DNA of 64,000 nt from Peromyscus leucopus (taxonomy: Eukaryota; Chordata; Mammalia; Rodentia; Cricetidae): the NCBI RefSeq assembly GCF_004664715.2, contig NC_051082.1, forward strand, positions 4,214,290 to 4,278,289. The letters are read 5' to 3'. A model generated the notes under the pieces. The model was not told the DNA's origin. It did not search any database and saw only the letters and a program-made list of their open reading frames with translations. Each line of letters starts with the position of its first letter. The first letter of the stretch is position 1. The position numbers and the translations under genes were made by a program. Shown piece after piece: positions 33,552-48,200 of the stretch.

Positions 33552-33788
33552 ATGGCAATGCTAATACCATGGCTGACAGAAAAGGCAGTATGGGTTCCTC
33601 AGTGGCCCTTATCACAGAAAAAATTAGGAGCAGCAAAACAGTTAGTGTTAGAACAGTTGCAATTAGGACATGTGGAGCCCTCTGTATCCCCATGGAATAC
33701 TCCTATATTTGTAATCAAGAAGGAATCAGGAAAGTGGAGGTTACTACATGATTTAAGAGCAGTGAATAATCAAATGCAAGTTATCGGG
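33552..33788 (+). pseudogene. pol: IAP reverse transcriptase, N-terminal fragment
   Basis: The fragment contains the retroviral RT fingers motifs [12 protein letters not shown] and [11 protein letters not shown]. It stops at the N gap before the catalytic aspartates. Upstream, the expected linkage to protease is out of frame. Confidence 0.85.
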
Positions 33789-34288
33789 NNNNNNNNNNNN
33801 NNNNNNNNNNNNNNNNNNNNNNNNNNNNNNNNNNNNNNNNNNNNNNNNNNNNNNNNNNNNNNNNNNNNNNNNNNNNNNNNNNNNNNNNNNNNNNNNNNNN
33901 NNNNNNNNNNNNNNNNNNNNNNNNNNNNNNNNNNNNNNNNNNNNNNNNNNNNNNNNNNNNNNNNNNNNNNNNNNNNNNNNNNNNNNNNNNNNNNNNNNNN
34001 NNNNNNNNNNNNNNNNNNNNNNNNNNNNNNNNNNNNNNNNNNNNNNNNNNNNNNNNNNNNNNNNNNNNNNNNNNNNNNNNNNNNNNNNNNNNNNNNNNNN
34101 NNNNNNNNNNNNNNNNNNNNNNNNNNNNNNNNNNNNNNNNNNNNNNNNNNNNNNNNNNNNNNNNNNNNNNNNNNNNNNNNNNNNNNNNNNNNNNNNNNNN
34201 NNNNNNNNNNNNNNNNNNNNNNNNNNNNNNNNNNNNNNNNNNNNNNNNNNNNNNNNNNNNNNNNNNNNNNNNNNNNNNNNNNNNNNNN
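33789..34288. other. Assembly gap, exactly 500 N
   Basis: The round length suggests a placeholder of unknown true size. The left edge is inside IAP RT. The right edge resumes in a CORO1C intron. Confidence 0.95.
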
Positions 34289-34317
34289 ATTCTCAAGACA
34301 GCGCAGCAGGCATTTCA

Positions 34318-35265
<948 letters not shown>

Positions 35266-35349
35266 TCACAGGCACGTGCCATCACACTGATCTGAGTTCT
35301 CTTCTGAAACACGAGTCACTTAAAAACTGGCTGCCTGGAGCTGGAGAGA

Positions 35350-35735
35350 CTGATGGTGTGCTGACTAGTTTTATGTCGTTTTGGAAGAGGGAACCCCAAC
35401 TGTGAAACGCCCCCACCAGAGCGCCCTGTGGGCAAGCCTACAGACAGTGCATTTTCTCAGCGGACAGTTCATGTGGGAGGGCACACTCACTGTGAGGGGA
35501 GCCACCCTGGGCAGGTGGTCCTGAGGGCTGTCAGAAAGCGGACTGAGCAGTCACAGAGCAGACCAGCAAGAAGGGCTCCTCCATGGCTACTGCACCAATT
35601 CCTGCTCCAGGCTCTTACCCTGACACCGAGTTCAGCAATGGAGTGTGACTCGAGAGTTGTAAATGTAAATAAAAGCTTTCTTCCTCAAGCTGTTTATAGT
35701 CACGATGTTTTATCACAGCAACAGAAGAAACCATA
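35350..35735 (+). repeat. Common rodent interspersed repeat
   Basis: It runs from TGACTAGTTTTATGTCGTTT to TTTATCACAGCAACAGAAGA with AATAAAAGC near the end. It is the reverse orientation of the family seen at 56115-56590. Confidence 0.6.
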
Positions 35736-35920
35736 ACTGATGGGTGGCTCAGTGGTTATAGGCATTTGTGGTCTTGCAGTGGACCTAGGCCTGATTCCCA
35801 GCCCCCACACGGCCCTGGTTCCAGGGGCTCTGACAGCGTCTTCGGATCTCAAGCATGAGGCAGGCACACAGACAGTGCAGACACACACGCAGGCAAAGCA
35901 CCCACAACCAACCCTCACCC
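35736..35920 (+). repeat. B2 SINE (diverged)
   Basis: GGGTGGCTCAGTGGTTATAG, CTGATTCCCAGCCCCCACAC and a CA-rich 3' end. Confidence 0.65.
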
Positions 35921-35931
35921 CGGACACTTAC

Positions 35932-35989
35932 CTTCCTGGGGACAGTCATGATGATAGGCTCACACTTCCTCTCGTGGAGCTTGAAGAAC
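35932..35989 (-). CDS. CORO1C: CORO1C exon: residues 334-353
   Basis: 58 nt. It completes the split Arg codon (AG|G) from the upstream exon, then encodes FFKLHERKCEPIIMTVPRK. The acceptor is CTCCTCAAAG and the donor AGGAAG|GTAAGTG. This is part of the coronin C-terminal domain after the propeller. Confidence 0.95.
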
Positions 35990-36389
35990 CTTTGAGGAGA
36001 GATAAGGCAAAGCTGCAGTGGATGACATGTGAGTGACACTCACACACGACTCTGCGGTGCCCCGAGGCATCCGAGCCTCACGTCACTGACCACCGCATCT
36101 GCTGCCCAGGCCCAAGCATGCTGTGTGCTCCTGTTACAGGAGAAAACAGACTGAGCGCATCCACGCAGTGCAGGCAGCAGGTGTGGGAGGCCTGGGAGAG
36201 GTGGCCGCAGCAATGCCAAGTGTCAGGTGCTGGTGGACGGCACAGCCAGGCCACGGTGACTCACCACGTCCCCAGACACGAGAGCACAGACTCACAGGAG
36301 GCAGCATCTGTGCCCTGGGTCCTCTGCCAGTACGTGTACTGGACACATGCGTGACACACGACCGGAACGTTTTTCTTTGGGTTCTCATG

Positions 36390-36660
36390 TGTGTGTCTTG
36401 TGTTTCTACACACATGGCACACGTGTGGAGCTCAGGGGACAACTGCTGGTGCTGGTCTGCAGGCACCTTTCACCCTGTCACTTTCACAGTTCACTATTAT
36501 TTCTGTGTGTGTTAGTACGTGGGTGCGCGTGCACAGCACACACGTGCAGGGCAGAGGACAAGCATAGAGCCAGCTCCCTCTTCCACTTCACAGTTCTCAG
36601 GGTCACTCTCGGGCCGGCAGGCCACGTGGCGAGCATCTTCACCCACTAAGCATGCTGCTG
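36390..36660 (-). repeat. B3-like SINE fragments
   Basis: Diverged minus-strand tRNA-SINE pieces (GTGGAGCTCAGGGGACAACT, GGGCAGAGGACAAGCATAGA). Confidence 0.45.
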
Positions 36661-36884
36661 GCCCTGCCTTCTACCTTTTGTGTGCGGCAGGCCCACACTG
36701 GCCTGGCCACTGCCACACAGGCCGGCTGAGCTGACTCTGGAGCTTCCTTCAGGGATCTGTGTCCTCCTACTTCTTCTCACTATTGCTGGGATTACAGGTG
36801 CGCATGCACCGCAGGGCATAAACATAGGTTCTGGAGACAAGCTCAACTTATGCTCGAGAGACCAGAGCTTTAGCAACTGCATGT

Positions 36885-37440
36885 GCTGTGGAACAATCCT
36901 TTTCTACACTACGAGTATGTATTACTCTCATTGGCTAATAAAAAGGTGACAGGCCGGGCGGTGGTGGCGCACGCCTTTAATCCCAGCACTTGGGAGGCAG
37001 AGGAAGGCGGATCTCTGTGAGTTCAAATCCAGCCTGGGCTACCAAGTAAATTCCAGGACAGTCAGGACTGTTACACAGAGAAACCCTGTTTTGAAAAACC
37101 AAACCAAACAAACAAATAAACAGAATTAAGAAAATAAGTAAATAAATAAGTGAGAAGCTGGCAGGCCGGAAGCTGGGCAGGAAAGCCAAACTCAGAATGG
37201 TAGGAAGAAGGGAGGCAGTGAGAGGAGACACGAGCCAGCCGCCCAGGAAGCAAGACGTGCTAGAGACAGATGAAGCCACAAGCCACATGGTAATACACAG
37301 ATGAACAGAAATGGGTTAATTTAACTTGTAAGAACTAGTGAGTAAAAAGCCTGAGCTATTGGCCGAGCATTTATAATTCATATTCAGCCCAAGTTGGTTA
37401 TTTGGGACCAGGTGGTCAAGACAGGATTCGGGTCAGATTA
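36885..37440 (+). repeat. ERV LTR split by a B1 SINE
   Basis: The LTR's left part (to about 36950, ATTGGCTAATAAA) and right part (from about 37145, AGAAGCTGGCAGGCCGGAAG to TCGGGTCAGATTAC) are interrupted by a plus-strand B1 (36953-37140) with an A-rich tail. Confidence 0.65.
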
Positions 37441-37449
37441 CAACCATCT

Positions 37450-37618
37450 ACCTTTTTGGTCTGTTTTGTTTTTGTTTTTGAGACAGGGTTTCTCTGTGTA
37501 GCCCTGGCTGTCCTGAACTTGCTCTGCAGACCAGGCTGGCCTCAAACTCAGAGATCCGCTTGACTCTGCCTCCCAAGTACTGGGATTAAAGGCGTGCACC
37601 ACCACTGCCCAGCATACT
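37450..37618 (-). repeat. B1 SINE
   Basis: Minus-strand B1 from TTTTTGAGACAGGGTTTCTC to the ACCACCACTGCCCAGC head. Confidence 0.92.
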
Positions 37619-37834
37619 GCAACTTTTAAAAAAGAAGCCAGACACGATGGTGCAGGTCTGTAACTCTAGCACTTGGGAGATGAAGGCACAAGGCTCTTAC
37701 CCACCTGACACCAGGAAACACTGCCCACAGCAAGGACAGGTTACAAGCTATCATCAACTCCAAACACCCCAAGGTAGTCTTGGAGTCGGCTTGCTCTGTC
37801 ATGAACAACTGGACACTTAGGGTTCAATTCTTTA

Positions 37835-37981
<147 letters not shown>

Positions 37982-38600
37982 CTACAAGAAACATTTTGTT
38001 TAAAAGGGTGGTACCCCACACCACCCCAGAATTCATGGGAGTCTAATTTCAGTAGCTGACCACTGCTCTCTCCAAAGACATTTGCCTAAATTAGAAAACA
38101 TGTGTCTCCCCACCAAGATAAGTCCTTCCTACTTAGAATCCTCTAGCATGTCCTTTCGAAGGCTCCTCTCCTGGGCCTAGAAAGCAGGCCAGGGCAAAAA
38201 TGTCACTGGCCCACACAACTGCCCCAGCATAAGCTTCCAAGTCAAGCGAGCAGAGGACGTGGCTGAGAGCACAACTGCCTGCTTGTGTGTTCACTCCCTG
38301 GCCAGGGCAACAACCGACAACCCGAGGAAGATCAAAGTGTCTAAAACCCCATGGTCATCTCGTTTAGAGAGGTCAGCTATGTTTTTGGTAAGCTACCCAA
38401 GGCAGGTGCTAGCTGGGCTAAGAACAAGTGAATTATGCCAGTGTGACCAACGACTACAACCTGGTCTGAAAGAGAACATGTGCATGTGCGCACGCGCGCG
38501 CACACACACACCCCAGTTAGAAACATTTAAATAATACGTTAGTCACACTGGCTTCTAGGTCTCTGGAGGATGAGCCCTGCCTCTTCTAGGGTTGATGTCA

Positions 38601-38840
<240 letters not shown>

Positions 38841-39009
38841 CTAGAGTGTGAACAACACAGGTATATCCTCACACACGTGACACCAGGGACCAACTCTCCG
38901 ACAAGTGTCTTGGTGTGACCATGCACAATCAATGCACACAGCATGGCTCCACAATAAAGACAAAGAAGCCTTTCTCCTTTGCAGCTGTTTTCTAAAAAGA
39001 TTTTTGTTT

Positions 39010-39200
39010 TTAAAGGCCAGCCTGGTCTACACAGCGAGTTCCAGGCCAGCCAGGGCCATGTGGTGAGCCCCTGTGCATGAGTGCAGTTGCCTGCTGGGGC
39101 CAGAAGAGGGCACCAGAGCCCCCGGAACTGGTGTGAGCACAGGGCACACAGGTGCTGCAGCCAGCAAATGCTCTCGCCCCAGCCATCTGTCCAGTCACTA
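39010..39200. repeat. B1 fragment and B3-like SINE
   Basis: AAAGGCCAGCCTGGTCTACA (about 39012) is a B1 core. A minus-strand B3-like segment follows, ending CGCCCCAGCCATCTGTCCAG. Confidence 0.55.
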
Positions 39201-39539
39201 CTTACTAAAGGATGCAGAGATCTAGAAAAGCGAAAGACTAGAGAAGCCACCCTGTACCCTACAGTCCTGCTGCCACCGTGGCCGGCTTCCTTTGCACACT
39301 CAGTGTTCCACCCACGCAGCTGAGGGTGTGTAAACCGCTTATCCAGCTCTGAACACTCCCCTAAGCAGACCGCTCAGTCTTCATGAACTCAACAACACAG
39401 AACTCACTTCCCAGATCCAGCAGGCGGTGGAATCCTCGGGAGCTTCATGAGAGCACAGCTAAGGTGTACTCACCCGTGCTCCGCTGAGGACGAGAGCTAA
39501 CTCAGGGCAGCAATAGCTTAAAGACCACATGAGAACCTA

Positions 39540-40525
<986 letters not shown>

Positions 40526-40529
40526 GGCA

Positions 40530-40640
40530 TCATGAGCCGTGTTCCGTACCCCTGTGGTCCCAGCACTCGGGAGGCAGAGCCTGGCACATCTCTGTGAGTT
40601 CCAGGCTAGCCAGGGTTATACAGCGGGATTCTAACTGCCA
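40530..40640 (+). repeat. Diverged B1 SINE
   Basis: GTGGTCCCAGCACTCGGGAG, TCTCTGTGAGTTCCAGGCTA and a truncated 3' end. Confidence 0.65.
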
Positions 40641-40781
40641 CGAAGGGACAGAGCTGAACCAAGGCTGAAGTGACTGGAGAGAGGAGAGACTGGGCAGTCA
40701 CCTCCCTGCTCAGCTGGTGCCTGCACGCCACAAGGGCCCCGAGGTTTCACAGCACCAGCCCTCGAAGCAGAGTCCAGGTTA

Positions 40782-41255
<474 letters not shown>

Positions 41256-41597
41256 TCAAGTAAGTACCCTTTTCCAGAAAGGTAAATCAGAATGGACATC
41301 ACTTCTGCTCCTCAGAACCTGGGGGACACATGACTTCAGTTTGTGACACTGTGAGCCAGGGTCCTTCCTGTCTATGAAGTCAGGGTAAATTACAGTACCA
41401 GAAGGGAGATGGGACTGGGCTATTGCTCACCGAGATCTTTATCTTTAAAAGGGGGAGATGGGGCCAGAGTGATCTGTCCATGGTGAGAAGGCTAAAGTGA
41501 AATCACACTGACATGTGGAGGTAGAAACTGTTCCCCAGAGAGGCCTACAGTCCCCTAGACACTCAGGCCCGTCCTTGCTTCGAAAGTATCTTCTAGG

Positions 41598-41793
41598 CCT
41601 GTGGTTCTCAACCTGTGGGTCGCAAACCCTTTGGCAAACCTCTATCTTCAAAAAATATTTATTTATGATTCATAACAGTAGCAAAATTACAGTTATGAAG
41701 TAGCAATGAAAATAGTCTTGTGGTTGGGGGGGTCATCACAGCATGAGAACTGCGTTAAAGGGTCGCAGAGTTAGGAAGGCTGGGAACCACTGC
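41598..41793 (-). mobile_element. URR1-like hAT DNA transposon
   Basis: The ends CTGTGGTTCTCAACCTGTGG and GGAAGGCTGGGAACCACTG are inverted copies. The interior TTCATAACAGTAGCAAAATT and TTACAGTTATGAAGTAGCAA match the reverse of the element at 1157. Confidence 0.75.
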
Positions 41794-42429
41794 TCTAAGT
41801 GCTTAGAAGATACCTGAGAACCAAGAACTAGAGCAGGAAACTCATGTTGAAACCTGTACAACAATATCAAGTGCTGTAGCTGATGTCTGGCCCTGCCTTC
41901 CTGCATCGGCTCCCCAGGAAGCCTGACCTCTGGGGAGGGCCAGGCACAGGGTGCTCACACAATCTGAAGGGACCGTCTCCTCTGCTTGCACAAGGCAAAC
42001 AGGAAAACGGGGTAAGCCTGTATGGTCCCAAGTAACCAGGGGACAGCAGGTCCCTTCCACCACGTGGTCCCTCGGCGCTCTCTCCTCCCCCCCTGGCTTT
42101 GGTCCCTAGATCGTCAGAAGGGCTCAGGTGTGGCCAACCATGGCTTATTAAGGTTGATGCCTTACAGTGTCTTCTGTGAAGAGGCCTTTGGTTTCAGTAG
42201 GTACCTGGCATTAAAGTTTTAACTTCACTCACCACAAATAAACATCTCCTTGGTTAAAAACTGACCTGCCCAACTCAAAAGAATACATGTTTTAAAATAA
42301 TCCAGTATGGATTAAGGTATAATTCATACATATCCATTACATACACCTAAGGAAGGTTCTGACAAATGCCTATAACCAAGAAATAGCTTACTTCCGTCAC
42401 CCCAAAGCTTAACTACAGCCATTTATATT

Positions 42430-42625
42430 CCCGTGTGTGGTGTGTGCATGTGCACCTGCACTGTGCAGAGGCCAGAGGACAAGCCTGGAATTTGCCACCG
42501 GCTAGGCTGGCCTGTCAAAGTTTTGTCCCAAGGGACTGTTTTCCCTCTGCCTCTCCAGCACTGGGACCACAAACCCTGGCACCACACCTGACCACAGCCG
42601 GCTTCCCTAACAAGGTGCAGACGCA
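42430..42625 (-). repeat. B3-like SINE
   Basis: Diverged minus-strand copy with GCAGAGGCCAGAGGACAAGC. Confidence 0.5.
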
Positions 42626-42734
42626 CTTTACTGAACGAGTCACCTCCCCAGCAGGCTAGCCTTGAACTTCTGCACCATCACATCCAGTTATGCATTGCTT
42701 TAGAAAAAAGAAGGAAAGGAGGCAGTCAGGGATG

Positions 42735-42772
42735 CAGGGAGGGAGGGAGGGAGGGAGGGAGGGAGGGAGGGA
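42735..42772. repeat. (GGGA)n microsatellite
   Basis: About nine GGGA units. It is a homopurine-homopyrimidine tract in the intron downstream of the residue 107-150 exon. Confidence 0.95.
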
Positions 42773-42857
42773 AAAAAAATCTAAAATCTGGGCAAAGGCA
42801 AACATTCCTGTAAGCTGAAGCTGGAAATCAGGCAAGAAGCCAGCAGAGATGAGGCTA

Positions 42858-43316
<459 letters not shown>

Positions 43317-43407
43317 TCACACTTCACTTCAGGTCACTGTGGCCACCCAGTGGCACTGGGGTAAAAGGCACAAGGAAGTGACAGTCTTAAAAATGGACAT
43401 ATATGGG

Positions 43408-43600
43408 CTGGAGAGGTGGCTCAGTGGTCAAGGCACTGGCTGCTCTTCTAGAGGACCTGGGTTCCATTCCCAGCACCCACATGGTGGCTCACAGCCATCT
43501 ATAGTGGGGTCTGGTGCCCTCTTCTGGCATGGAGGCTTACATGCAGACAGAACACTCATCCACATAAAATAAACAAACAAACAAATGGTTTTAAAGATGT
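43408..43600 (+). repeat. B2 SINE
   Basis: GGGCTGGAGAGGTGGCTCAG head, GTTCCATTCCCAGCACCCAC, and an AAACAAACAAACAAA tail. Confidence 0.95.
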
Positions 43601-43604
43601 GGCT

Positions 43605-44010
43605 ATACTAAGGACTTGATAACCTTGTGTTTCTTCGTTTGGGACCTGCCAGCCGATGGGGTCCTCAGAAGCACAGGTTGTTCGTTTTGACTGAATCCTG
43701 TTCTCTTTTCTCTTCCAGTGAGATTTTCTTTCTGTAGTGTGGTAGAGGTATTTCCACCACTCCAGTGTGAAGCACAGAGCCTGTGTTTACACCATTCATC
43801 CAGCAGAGGGCTTCCTCAGTGCTTCTTTGGGGGGTCAGTCACTTTGTCCTCTTCTCTCCATAGCTCACCCGCTACCCACTGTGTAGTTTAACTATCTTAT
43901 ACTAAAGGTCATGGGGGTCACCACGTCCAGGCTCACATTCCTTTCTGAAATGGTGAAACTATTCTAAAGTCTATGTTGGTGGCTGTATGGATTCATGAAC
44001 ATATTAAAAA
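43605..44010. other. CORO1C intron, no feature seen
   Basis: No repeat or exon recognised. Confidence 0.4.
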
Positions 44011-44014
44011 TTCA

Positions 44015-44395
44015 CTGAGCCAGGCCTGGTGGAACCACCTTTAATCTCAGCACTCAGGAGTCAGAGGAAAGCGGATCTCTGTGAGTTCGAGGCCAGCCTG
44101 GTCTACAGAGCGACTTCCAGGTTAGCCAGGGCTACACAGAGAAACCCTGTCTTGAAAAACCAAAAAAGAAAAATCATTGAATTGGACCCCCCCGCAGACA
44201 CACACTTTCCCATCTGAGACAGGAGCACGATATGCCTGGCGGTGGTGGTGGCATACACCTTTAATCCCAGCACTCGGGAGGCAGAGGCAGGCGGATCTCT
44301 GTGAGTTCGAGGCCAGCCTGGTCTACAGAGCGAGTTCCAGGAAAGGCACCAAAACTACACAGAGAAACCCTGCCTCGGGGGGTGGGGGGGTGGGG
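44015..44395 (+). repeat. Two B1 SINEs
   Basis: B1 copies at about 44015-44175 and 44233-44395. The second ends in a G-rich TCGGGGGGTGGGGGGGTGGG stretch in place of an A tail. Confidence 0.9.
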
Positions 44396-44489
44396 GAGGA
44401 AGGTGCACGATATCACTGCCTGGTTGCATTGCACATTTTAAATGAGCAAATTCTGTATAAACTGTATCTTTAAAAGAAACCTTATTTGC

Positions 44490-45245
44490 GGCTGCTGCCG
44501 TTGTGTGTGTGTACGCATGCGTGCATGCATGCCAGACATGGTGCATGTGGCGGTCAGAGGACACCTTTCTAGAGTTGCTTCTTTTCTTCCACCTTGTGTG
44601 GGTTCCAGGGACTGAACTCACATCATTAGGCTCACATGTGTGAGTGCCGTTCGTTACCTGCTGAGCTATCCTGTTGGCCCCATTAATTATACTGTAACAA
44701 GGTATACGTTTAAAAAAAACAACAACAACCTCTGGGTGCTGGAGACAGCCCTGTGAGTGAGAGTGCTAGCCAGCAGGAGAATCTTGAGTTTGGGCCAGAC
44801 ATGACTGGGCATGCCTAGAATTCCAGGATTGGTCGGGGTGGGGCATGGAGAAGAGGACTCTGAGAGCTCATGGGCCAGTCACTTGGCCCCGACACACCTG
44901 TGAGCTCTGGACTCAGTGAGGACACTGAGTCAGAAGGTGGTGACATGGACAGCAACAGAAGAGGGCGCCTGCGTTCTTGCCCTGGTCAACATTACTGGGC
45001 AAAGTGTATTCACTACACGCGGGCACACATACCCACACCCACTGGCTGACGGTCACAGGTAGAGGAGGAGGAGGGACGCAGCAGAGAGAGAGAGAGAGAG
45101 AAGACTCGATGTAAAACAGGAAGGGAGGGAGCTCTGTCCTGTTTTAGAGTCTTGCTATGTATGTAGCCCAGCCTGGCGTCAAATTCCAAACCACCCTCCC
45201 CACCTGAGCCTCTGAGTGCCAAGGTCACAAGCCTGAGCCACAGGA
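44490..45245. repeat. SINE cluster with (GA)n
   Basis: Minus-strand B3 (about 44500-44682, ending GAGCTATCCTGTTGGCCCC), a diverged plus-strand tRNA-SINE (about 44730-45045), (GA)n at 45080-45103 and a minus-strand B1-like copy (45120-45245). Confidence 0.65.
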
Positions 45246-45249
45246 CAGC

Positions 45250-48200
45250 AGGTGAAGGAGGTTTAAAGCCCTAGAGAGCACTGTCAGAGGGCATCTACTC
45301 TATCAGAGTGAAGTTTAGAGCGGTGAGTCTTTCAAAACCCAGATGCTCTGAGAGCAGCCTGCACTCTCCTGGTCATCTATCTCTGCAGCCACCTCACATT
45401 TACAGTGAAGACTGAAAGGAGCAAACTTACCATCCTGAAAAGACTTGGAGGGCACAGTTCAGGAAAGCTGGAGCTTTTAGGAACACTTTACATTTGCAGT
45501 GGAGCAAGTGTGAGGAAGGGTGGCCTTAGGGACAGACAACTGTCTGGTTTCAGTTGTGTGGCACCAGGAGAGAGCTGGGGTAGGTGAGTGTATGAAGTTC
45601 AGCTCAGCTGCTGTCTTACGAAAATGCCAACAACAGTTTGCCACCCTGGAAGATGAGCAAATGTAGTGGGTGATTCACTCACTGTCATAGCTGGTTCCAC
45701 TCGTAAACATAACCTCTCCTGGAGATCACAGGAAAATAAACCAACCCCTTGAGGCTCAAGCCTAGAGGTCACCTAATGTTCTACCCCGGCTCCCACCACT
45801 TACGCAGGCAGCTGAGGCTCGCAGAGAAGGCAGGGTAACAGCATGCCTCGCCTCACCCCTCCCTGGCCAGACAGGTCTGCTCCTTTGGGGTGCGGGGGCA
45901 ACTGTTTACTCTCCAGTAGGACAGTGTGCATTCGTTCTAATATACACAATTTTTATTTTAATAAAACTAAAAGGTTTATGATTAGCCAAACAGCTCTGGG
46001 TTGAACCTGGTTGTCTGAGTATAATCAGGATTGGAACCGTCAACAGAACACACAGGAAACAATGGTTGTTACTTGGATGAAAGCATGAAGTTGGCAGAGA
46101 CAGACATGAAAACTGGTTATTCAAAGGGTACTCATTTTTTCAAGACGAATCTGACCCAAGCTTCTAAGTAATTGCAAGTGTGGTCACACCATGTACTAGC
46201 TCCAGATGGCACCCTCGCCTCAGCCTGCTGGGATTCCCAGGGTCTGTAGCAGTGAGCTTCGTAAATCCTGATGCATGGCAGGCTCTGGGTATCACCAGCA
46301 TTTCCACCCTGGCATACAGGAGCGGCCGGGTTCAGCATGGGCCTTCGCTCTCTCCACTTCTCCTTCACTATCTCTTGCTTGAGTGGAGAGGAGATGTCAA
46401 CAATGAAAACAAAACGTCAGTTATATGACAGAGTCTTAAACCTGTCTGCACTGGACTTTGGGCAGACTCATGGCTCTCCACCAGGCAGGAGATGCACTAG
46501 ACCAGGCACCTTTTACTCCCGGTCCACACACACGCTGCATTTACTGAGGAGCCACCACAAAGCAGGTCTGGTACCGATGATTTCATGGGCCCCACTCTAG
46601 GATTCAATGGCTGAACAAGAAACTGAGCTTTCCAATGGACGGACAACCAGAGACAGCAAACGGAAGTGGTAGGATACGGAAGGCGCTGGAGCTAGATAGA
46701 TGAGTTCAAATCACATGAACATGCTACAGATGTAGACTGCCCACCGCAGTGGGCTCCAGCTGGACTGAGGGTGTCCACTAACGTGACCCTGAGGTTTGCA
46801 CTGACCCAGGGTGATTGATGGTGGAGGGTGGGTACGGTGACATTTAGGATGATGCAGAAACGCTGTTACATCGGTTAGGTTCGTCCCTCACATCATTCAC
46901 AGAGCCCAGTGTGACCGGTGCTGTGCTGCCATAAGTAGGTGCTGACTGCAAATGCAAGCGTCACCAGTACCACACAAGCTGGTCCACCCAGGAGCTGCTG
47001 AAGAGATGACCTCCAAGAATGAAAAGGAGCAGGCGAACGGGAAGAACAAAGGAGATCAAGTGGCCAGTTCCAAAAGAAACAGCACAAATGCACACAGCAG
47101 TTTTCTAAAAAGCATCTAAACAATGCCCTGGAGAGGCTGGCCGAGGGCCGGCAGAGAAAGGAGCCAGTCAGGACGGTAACAGCACAGGCTGTCAGCTGAG
47201 GAGTGTCTGGGAAAGTCTGGGAAACAAAATGCAATGGCACCGGGACCAGTGCCTTGATGAGCATAAACACTGCTCTCGCCGTGCACTGTGGGAAAGAGCT
47301 GCGTGTCTTCCCACACTCAGCACACCCTCTGGCTGGCGCTGCAGGCCCTGCTCATGGGCTGTTATTATCTGGCTCTCTGCCCAGAGGGTGCCTGCTACTT
47401 CTGGTAATGGCCTGTCAATGTGGAGTGAAGGTCTTGCTTCCCGGGGACAAAGAGCATAAGTGCCACTCTATGCCTGAGTCTTAGCACAAGCTGGCGCTCT
47501 GGCCTGGGCCTCTGGGGCTAGGATGCTAATTAGCCATGTTAGCACTAAACTCTTCGCTGCTGGGAGCCAAACTCCTTGTTTATCCTGAGGGAGCATGGGC
47601 TGTGCTTACAGAGGGTTCTGGAAAGGTCAACTGAGCTGAGGCTCTGCACAGTATTACCCTAATAGGAAACTGCTCGTGGGGAGGGACAATGGCTCTGGAG
47701 CTGGAAAGTCTGTGTCCTGGACACTGCCCTCCTCAGCTTCTGACACCTCAGACAAGGCGTGCTCATGTGAGCCTGAGTTTCCATGTCACATGACGGGTGC
47801 GGTCCCTGCCTCCCCTATGCCAGCCACTTCAGTGATCGAACACAAGCATGTACATCGACCCGCCATGCACAAGGCGCTTGCTGCGGTTCCTGACCGCACC
47901 TCTTCCCTCCTGTGGCCACACACACTTTTAGGTTTGAACACTGGGACTTCTGAAAGGAATCTTGTCTTAAACTGAACTAACTAGTGCCCACTTACACCCA
48001 ACATGCCCTACATGCGAAAGCCCTGGTTTATGCCTGGGACACTTAGTGCTAATGCTGTCTGGCAGGCTGGTGAGCTTTTCTCTGCTGTGTCTACAGACTG
48101 GTACCCCAACACCAACCTGCTTTCTCACAAACACGGAGTGAGCAGGGAGGCAAACAGCAGAAATATCTTCCACAGAGGGTGCCTCAGCACATCATGGACA

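Larger units (their letters stand above)
30689..33788 (+). mobile_element. IAP-like class II endogenous retrovirus, 5' part
   Basis: This provirus has the order LTR, tRNA-Phe primer site, gag, dUTPase-protease, reverse transcriptase, as in intracisternal A particles. It is cut by the N gap inside RT, so the rest of pol, any env and the 3' LTR are unseen. Frames break in gag (near 31570-31600 and near 31810-31826), in protease (near 33290-33326) and before RT (near 33540-33560), so the copy as sequenced is not coding-competent. It is A/T-richer than its surroundings. Confidence 0.9.
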
